Assembly (NCBI GenBank): GCA_003439945.1
Contig: QVRM01004780.1
Location: forward strand, 248,001-312,000
Source of the DNA: Dermanyssus gallinae
Taxonomy: Eukaryota; Arthropoda; Arachnida; Mesostigmata; Dermanyssidae
Length of the DNA: 64,000 nt
Direction of reading: 5' to 3'
Shown: piece after piece, positions 57,424-64,000 of the stretch
Position numbering within the stretch: the stretch's first letter is position 1
Layout of the letters: each line of letters begins with the position of its first letter
Program-made: the position numbers and the translations under genes
Notes under the pieces: model-generated
Database searches by the model: none
The model's input: only the letters and a program-made list of their open reading frames with translations
What the model was told of the DNA's origin: nothing

Positions 57424-58228
57424 AAGTTTATTTCCGTATAATACATTAGGTATATATATATATATAGATAGATACGATCCTGCATATCGAACTGTTTGGT
57501 GACTGTTGATTACAGTGTACTTTTGACGTTACTAATAGCGGCGTGCGGTCGGTCATGTACTCGAACTTGTTTTCTAGGCGGATCTCAATGGAATCAAGTG
57601 GCGACGCCTAGGCTGTCCTGCAACGAGCAGCGGGGCCGGCAACGGTAGCGCGAGCAGTGGCGGTGGACCCGGCAGTAGTGGCGGTGGTCAAAGTCCGCTC
57701 GAAGATGCCGTTCTTGGCTCATTCGCGCGCTGTCTTCAAGCGGGCCTGCTCTGTGCCTGGCGACGGGTCGCACGCAGTGAAGACACAGGTCAGTAAGAAG
57801 ATCGAAGGTAGACTAGCAGCAACCTAGACTAGATGATGATAGCCTAGTAGCAAACTGGACAATACGCACGCACGTCTACATGAACTTACACATGAACTTT
57901 CATGAACATACAAGCATAGCATGCAAAAAAACAAAAACATCTACTGCTTTGATCACACTGGCGAACGACCCCCAACAGTGTCGTTCGGGGTTCGGTTTTT
58001 TTAGACGACGCGTTCCGAACCACGTAATATTGTTGGCATTTAGTACAATTCGATCAATTAATCGGGTCATTTGCATTCGACGACGAATAATAAATAGATC
58101 TTTTGGGAATCGTCACATTTTAAAATCTTACTAATTATTCTTCAACACGAATATTCTGTGGTTCTTTTATATACGACTCATATATGTATGTATGTATGTA
58201 TATATATATATATATATGTATATATATG

Positions 58229-58280
<52 letters not shown>

Positions 58281-58775
58281 CACGTTTGTATTGCGGGAAT
58301 AAATTATTATATAATAATATTATTTATTATAGTGCATAAAGTGCGTGACAGTTGAATGGGTGGGCCACGCAGTTGTGAACCAGTTGTGTTGTCATCAATT
58401 CCGAGTGGGTCAATCCGTGTGTCCGCGTTTCAGGTTTGTTGTCCGATCCGCCGCCTCCGGGCCCTTCCGACCCGCTGACAAAGGAACTTTGGCTATTTTG
58501 GTGCGGCGACGAGCCTGACACGTCGAGTGGGGGCCTCCTCTCGCACCAGCTTGTCGATCTCGAGCAGGGCTCGTGGGAAAGTGGCCTTGCCTACGAAACA
58601 CGTAACCTGCTTTTTAAGGTACGACACGAACCATGCACGCCTGGATGCATACACGCGCGTACGGTTGTTAAATATTAATCTTTTCTTTATCTCTCTTTCT
58701 CTCTCACTCGGTCTGTATTATTCTTAAGGAATTTGAAAAATATTAACTCCACAGCTGAAACATCCTCCTGCACTC

Positions 58776-58806
<31 letters not shown>

Positions 58807-61800
58807 CTCTGTTTAATGTATAAAATTAATGTTCTGCTGTAATTGTATTAATACACATTTATAATAACTGTACCACTTGCACCAACAACGAGCGGGAACA
58901 TATCATACGTACTTGGCTCTGAAGGTGAAAAACGGTTGCTGGCTATGCATTCTAGCTAGTTGTTTTGTATCCCCAACATGTCTCTTCACACTCATCCGCG
59001 TCTGCTTAACGTCCGGTACTGTCTCCTCGACCTGCTTCTAATGATTCCTGTAATACATCTACTACACATGCTGGCTAGCTTTAACAGCAAAATGCGGCAC
59101 GCACATTATTCTTCACGCAAATTATCGTAGCCAACTGCCGTAGTTCGAATCTAGTGAGGCACGGAAGGTTGCAACTTTCTGTAGGTCAGTCGTAGTCCCG
59201 ACTTGAGCTTATAATAATCTTATCTTAATAATCTTAGTATCTTATACAAATAGCGGAAGGCTATTATCTATTATATATGCTGTTGATGGTGACGATGACG
59301 CTGGCCGACGGACGAAATGGAGAATGGAGATGATTTTGACGCCTTTGACTTGGCTTTTCGACGGAATTGCAGGCGTTACACAATCTCGTGCAGCGTTGCC
59401 TGCTTCAGAGGGGCTTTGTTCGTCTGGGACGATGGTTCCTTCAGCCGACGGAGTGGCCAACTGGCCACAGTGGCGGCCCAACGCGCCACTGCCAGAACGG
59501 CCAGCAAGGCGGAACCGTGTCAGCTGGCGGTGGTCAGAGTGTGCGGGGACCGCCGGTCACGCCGCCGCAGCATCCCAAAAGCAGTCCGGTGCAGATTACG
59601 TTCGCGTTCAACTTCTTCGTGCATGGCGATTCGACGGTCTGCGTCGGAGTCGACGTTCGGCAGCATCCGGCCATCCAGCGGCTGTCGCGAGTTCATCTGG
59701 CGGCGTCCACACAGCAGCAGGCGGCAACAGTTGGCGTCAGCAACGGGGCAGGCGGCAGTGGAGTGACCCCGACGCCGACGACGACAACGTCGACGTCAAC
59801 GGCGACGGCCACAACGACGCCAGCAGCAGCAGCAGCTAACTGCAACACTCGCGTTCTCCTCAGTCCGTTCGGGCTGCAGGCGACGCTGATTGGCCCGGCT
59901 GTAGGTAAGGACGCCGATCATGCGGCGACGCTGCTGAACGAGTGGGGTCACTTCTACCCGCTGCCGCCTCGGGAAGGCGGCGGCGGCAACGGCGGCAGTT
60001 CGGGAGCCAGTGGTGCCAGCATGGGCAGCAACGAGAACTGTCCTCCGAACATGGGGGACGTGCCACACAACGTGGTTGGGGGTTGCGGAACGGGGAGCGG
60101 TGGCCACGACTCGCTGACGGGTTGCGGTGCCAACATCGCACAGATGCCAGCCGTCGTCAACGTGCAGGTGGGCACGGTGCGGATGAAGTACCCTTCGGCG
60201 TACGTGTTCGTATCCGAAACCGACGACGCAGCGAACTCGACGACGAGTGGCCCGTCGTCGCCTCACGCAGCGACTTCGACGTCTAGTGCGACCGGGGCGT
60301 CCACCGTGCAGCACAGAAACTCGACTTCAACGAAACCATCGTGCACGTCTCCCCCGCGAAGTATACTCAGTGCGGCATTGGCACAAAAAGAAGGCAAGGA
60401 GTACTCCACGCCGGTGGATGGCGGCCAACAACGAACGGTTTTGAAGAACCTGGCACATGAAGAGAATCAACAACAGGGCAAAAGTGGTCCTGGTAGTGGT
60501 GGTGGTAGTAGTTGTACCACAGGTAAATCTACCTCGAGTGTCCCGCGCACAGTTCGCACGGGCCGTGCCACGTCACGACATATTCGAACAAGAGCATGGG
60601 CTGATGCGATGTCTACGGCAGCTCTGCCTTATACACACCAGGCTCAGAAGGTACGTTGGTCGCTCAGCATTGCAGCTCTATAACAGCGATAATTTCATAT
60701 CGATTCGCCAACCGAACTTAAAGAGCACACGCTTCTAAGTTCTACTTTTAATACTGTAGTTATTTTATTAACATTTATTGGGCCTCCTAATTCTCCCCGT
60801 CCTTCTCTCGCAATCCTTCATCTTTTTTCCGGTGTGACACATTCTAGTCTGGTTTAACCTTACAGAATGACTAAACAAGTTTTAACCTAGTGGTTCGCTC
60901 GGTATGCATTGTTAACAGACGGTGGATCAGACGGAACGGGCCGGAAGTGATCCTGATCCGGTATCCGACTGCTGGCAGCTGCGTGACCTTATAACTTGCG
61001 GATCGCAAGCTCCGTCTTGTAGCTGTTTTCGCTGCGGTGTCGGAGGCGCTGCCGGGTGCCGCCGTGAGGAACGAGATCGTAGCAAAAAAGATCTTCCGTC
61101 TCGCCTTCCTCAGCTGAAGCCGGGGGCGGCTGGCAACTTCCACAAGTACGTGCAGTGGTTCAAATTCATGATAACATTTGTTGGTGCGAGTTCATGATAG
61201 CATTTGTTGGAACAATTCTTAATGATCTAGGGGATAATATCTAGTAAGGCTGTTATTTACGCTGTCTGTAAACAAATTGCGAAACGTCATTATCCGTACG
61301 CCATGGAAATTATTGTTGATCTGTTCAGTATGCTCCATGATCTTAGTATATAGAGTCTTGAGGAGGTAATATAACATAGATGAAGAATGAAATTAGGCAG
61401 TAACTAAGAGTGAAGATACGTGCAAATCGCTAGATACATTCTATTCATTTTTACCTGTCGTTGTGATTGTGCTTCAGGCGGCGGAGTTCGCATGACATTC
61501 CTCCTGCGATTGACTCCATTTTGGCTACGCGCCTTGGTCTCGGCTCATTAACGTCATCCTCCTCGAATGCGCGGCAGCCGGCTGGACAGCAGCAAAACGG
61601 TACCGGCTCCGATGAAGTCGGAGACCAGATGGCGCCCCCAGCTTCATGTGGCGGGGGCCAACCGCCGACCGGGATTACTTCAGCAGAATCACGGTCCACT
61701 GTGGGCCCGTCGTCTGTTGACCAGGCATGTGCCGGCAACTTAACGGGCCTTCTTTCCCCGATGACCCAGCCGAAGCTTGAGCCCGGAGTGCCTGCAACAG

Positions 61801-63331
61801 TCAAGTTAGAGCCTCCTGGCAGCGTCGGCGGTGGCTTACCACCCGGGCACTCTCCTGTGTCTACACCCGAAGAAAGCTCTCACCCAGCGCTCAATGCGCT
61901 TTCGCCTCTTAACGAAGATGGAGCGCATACGAATTCATCGAGCATTCATCAAGGCGTTACAATAAAACAGGAAACAATAGGCTCGGCGCCACCTAGCGTA
62001 GCAAATATGGATTGCTGCGGTACACCCGCAGCCCAGGACGTGAATAAGGGCGGCTGCAAGGAGGCATCTAGCGAAAGCAAAGACCAGCCAATATCCTATG
62101 TGGGTAGTCTTGCAGCTGCTTCCGGCGCGGGCGGGGCTAATTTTGGACAAGGTGCCTCCTACAATAAAAAGCTAGCAATCGCCGGTGGCAATGCTCTTAA
62201 ACGGCCAACCCTTCCATGGATTGCGAATGAAGACGACGAATTGCGCGGGCCTCCAGGGAACGACATCAGTGCCCTCTACGACTACTCAACCGTGAGTACG
62301 GCCTTGGTGTGGGATGCCCCTCCTCCATCCAAAAGGACTTTCCCGCTAAGACTGGGTGGTGACCGATGGCATAAGAATAACGCGGAAGGTAACAACGGTC
62401 CATGGGGTCACCAACACCTGAATAATGGTCATGCAACAACGTTACTTCATTGCAATCAAGCAACGACTGGTCGAAACAATATGCTTCATCACTCTCACAG
62501 CATCAACAACGGAGCTGATGAAAACATCGGTAAGTTGTTAAACGGTGAGACAGAGCAATGCCATAGGCACATAGATGAATAGAACATAATAAGTAAATAT
62601 TTATATACACGCTTTTTCGTACGGTATTTGTTAAGCGTTTTGTGAAAGCTCGCAAACGTACTGTAATTGTATGTCAAATCTGCTCTCTGCCTGACGATTA
62701 AGCAAGCCCTTTTGCCTGGATGCGATGTGTATGCAGGAAGCGAAAGTGGCGGTGAGCAGACAACGGCCGAGGAGGCCGCACTGATGGGGGCTCAATGCGT
62801 GAGCCCCTCGGAGGTTACGTCAGCTGCCCTGACGCCGCTTAGCAGCGGGCCCCACTCGAACAACCCATCGACGCCTCGTCAACATGCTTCTGCGCTAACG
62901 CCTGGCGGCGGTCATTGTCATCTACAGGGAACGGCGGTGTCTGCCGATAGGCTATCGACAGGCGTCACGGGCGCAGGAGCGGGGACGCCGCTTGACTGCG
63001 GGGCTGGGGATATACAAATGGACAACATGTCGTCGTCATCGGAAGGAGCAGGAGACGTTGGGTCTCCTGACAACGGCTTACTGTTTTCTGCCCCGGGAAC
63101 GGGGGGATCCAAAGGCACAGGCGGTATCATAGGAACACCCCCACAGCACCTTGGCACCTGTGGTGATGACCTGCACCGAAAAACGGCCGGATTGCTTGAA
63201 CTTACCACGATGTACCCTACTCCACCTTCCCTCGAGCCTAATGCTGCAGCATCGCCATGTAACGGTAAGATTTATTAAACCCGACAATTGTTAAGACTGT
63301 GGTGATTTATTTGTCACTTCAATCTAGTTAA

Positions 63332-63400
<69 letters not shown>

Positions 63401-64000
63401 TAATAGTGACCACCCCAGGCCAATTGTAGACATATATTGCACAACATAATTTGAAAATATCTTATATGAGGTGCTGTTTTCGTCTATCTAAGCGTTACGG
63501 CCCGTTACAGAAGGTCCCGTAACTTTACGAAAATGTTCTTATGTTAATGAATTGTTTGCGCAGTATCGAAGAATAAAATGTTGTGATATATTTGTGACTA
63601 TGTTATGTTACAATTCCTATTCGGTGAACGTTTAGGTTTGACTTGACACGTAAAGCCTCTTCCGGGTGCGTGTTTCGTATAACGGAGGGGAACTTCTTTG
63701 TCATTTGTTTACTGAGACGTTTCTTCGCGCCCCTTGCTCTATTGAATCTACAGGACCGGGAACACCATCGGCGCCGGTCCTGAACGCGGCGCTGACGGAT
63801 GAAGAATCCCCGGCAACCTGTGGCGAGCCAGAAGGTAGTGAATGTGGTGAGTGGAGCTTGTTCGTGCATCGCCCGGCGCTTTTTAACAAATTAGTGTCGT
63901 CAACATTGTACGCACCGGTGGCACCGCTTCCATCATCATTGCAATCACCCATCAACCTACCGGCCGAGTGTGTCTATCGAGCGTCATGGCAGACTCGGCT
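53823..64000 (+). CDS. MED13: MED13, Mediator complex subunit 13, N-terminal eight exons (3' partial)
   Basis: MED13 is a scaffold of the CDK8 kinase module, which docks reversibly on core Mediator in the nucleus and modulates RNA polymerase II transcription. Exons are 53823-53903, 57578-57788, 58434-58618, 59373-60650, 60919-61145, 61478-62529, 62737-63264 and 63754 past the edge. All junctions are GT-AG and the phases (0,1,0,0,2,1,1) agree, giving about 1,269 residues. Diagnostic MED13 stretches in order are [124 protein letters not shown] and CVYRASWQ. The start ATG has A at -3 and G at +4, with an in-frame stop upstream at 53697. Gly/Ser/Ala/Thr-rich insertions interrupt the conserved blocks. 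The C-terminal PIWI-like/MID region lies beyond the window. Confidence 0.95.
53904..57577 (+). other. MED13 intron 1
   Basis: A 3.67-kb intron with GTAAGT and TTTTCTAG ends. It holds (TA)n runs, a (TAA)n run near 54850 and short triplet repeats near 55866-55935; no additional coding exon was recognised. Confidence 0.7.
57213..57276. repeat. (TA)n microsatellite in MED13 intron 1
   Basis: A TA run of about 64 bp. Further TA runs occur in the same gene at 54006-54044, 57382-57420, 58200-58276 and 58780-58804, all intronic. Confidence 0.95.
57578..58618 (+). CDS. MED13: MED13 exons 2 and 3 (N-terminal conserved domain)
   Basis: Exon 2 (57578-57788) follows TTTTCTAG and encodes [13 protein letters not shown], a Gly/Ser-rich insert, then [20 protein letters not shown] and [12 protein letters not shown]. 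Exon 3 (58434-58618) follows TTTCAG and encodes [16 protein letters not shown] (residues about 111-126) and the [15 protein letters not shown] block. The split codon is G|GT (Gly). A (TA)n tract of about 75 bp sits in the intron between them. Confidence 0.93.
59373..60650 (+). CDS. MED13: MED13 exon 4 (large exon with Gly/Thr/Ala-rich insertions)
   Basis: The exon has 426 codons (about residues 160-585). It begins [20 protein letters not shown] and contains [56 protein letters not shown] and [17 protein letters not shown], all typical MED13 blocks. Between them lie a run of Thr/Ser/Ala ([20 protein letters not shown]), a Gly/Ser stretch and, late in the exon, a Ser/Gly run. It ends [11 protein letters not shown] before AAG|GTACGT. 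Long minus-strand open frames over this exon are shadows of its GC-rich codon use. Confidence 0.93.
60919..61145 (+). CDS. MED13: MED13 exon 5 (Cys-rich segment)
   Basis: The acceptor is TTAACAG|ACG and the donor CACAA|GTACGT. It encodes [20 protein letters not shown], then a cysteine cluster ([14 protein letters not shown]), then [15 protein letters not shown]. Whether the cysteines bind metal is unknown. The phase (75 codons plus two bases) fits exon 6 through a Lys codon. Confidence 0.85.
61478..62529 (+). CDS. MED13: MED13 exon 6 (disordered linker)
   Basis: Following GTGCTTCAG, the exon completes Lys and reads [20 protein letters not shown], then a long Ser/Pro/Gly-rich linker with VKLEPPG and VTIKQETIG, both resembling sumoylation-type psi-K-x-E motifs (inference only). 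It continues through [20 protein letters not shown] and ends [11 protein letters not shown] before ATCG|GTAAGT. Confidence 0.88.
62737..63264 (+). CDS. MED13: MED13 exon 7 (YPTPPSLEP block)
   Basis: The acceptor is ATGCAG|GAAGCG and the donor AACG|GTAAGA. It contains [20 protein letters not shown] and the well conserved YPTPPSLEP motif at about residues 1171-1179. It is followed by an intron with a (TAA)n tract. Confidence 0.9.
63330..63395. repeat. (TAA)n microsatellite in MED13 intron 7
   Basis: About twenty AAT/TAA triplets between exons 7 and 8. Confidence 0.95.
63754..64000 (+). CDS. MED13: MED13 exon 8 (runs off the window)
   Basis: The acceptor is CTACAG|GACCGG. It encodes [39 protein letters not shown] and [16 protein letters not shown], matching the MED13 segment before its central domain. 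No donor is seen before the edge, so the exon is partial. Confidence 0.88.

Noticed and set aside
59796..60314. Minus-strand Arg/Val-rich frames over 59.8-60.3 kb
   Set aside because: They are shadows of MED13 exon 4, which has conserved motifs on the plus strand.

Overview
This is a eukaryotic nuclear window, almost certainly from an arthropod. It has GT-AG introns of 0.1 to 3.7 kb, tRNA-derived SINEs, several non-LTR retrotransposon (LINE) families, an LTR element, many (TA)n and (CAA/CAG)n tracts, and a clear metazoan Mediator gene. The species cannot be named; a mite or other chelicerate is a guess. No prokaryotic features, CRISPR arrays or rRNA genes were seen.

Two protein-coding genes can be assembled exon by exon. 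(1) On the minus strand, 11623 to 3199, seven exons with matching phases encode a 486-residue protein. Its first half is acidic, low-complexity Ser/Ala/Thr sequence. Its second half resembles an uncharacterised insect family I associate with mobile elements (spaced cysteines, a VCKKYL..TLGI motif, an HYCR motif). (2) On the plus strand, 53823 to beyond the right edge, eight exons encode about 1,269 N-terminal residues of Mediator subunit 13 (MED13, skuld in Drosophila).

Between them, 13.7-40.9 kb is largely a transposon graveyard. It contains a decayed R1-like LINE split by a SINE that is itself split by a CR1/L2-like LINE. A minus-strand LINE is split by a complete 1.73-kb non-autonomous LTR element with LTRs, primer-binding site, polypurine tract and 5-bp target duplication. 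A solo LTR has its empty site preserved in a paralogous LINE copy 6 kb away. A CR1/L2-like LINE keeps a 762-residue reverse-transcriptase frame without stops. A second LINE family ('LINE A') is repeatedly associated with (TA)n microsatellites.

The 41-53.7 kb region upstream of MED13, and a smaller block at 17.2-19.7 kb, are dominated by CAA/CAG/GTT triplet repeats and other simple repeats. Long open frames there (poly-Leu, poly-Gln, poly-Asn, poly-Thr) are repeat by-products. The intervals 0-3.2, 11.6-13.6, 14.2-15.2, 19.7-22.4, 30.2-31.2 and 37-38.2 kb hold nothing I can identify with confidence.
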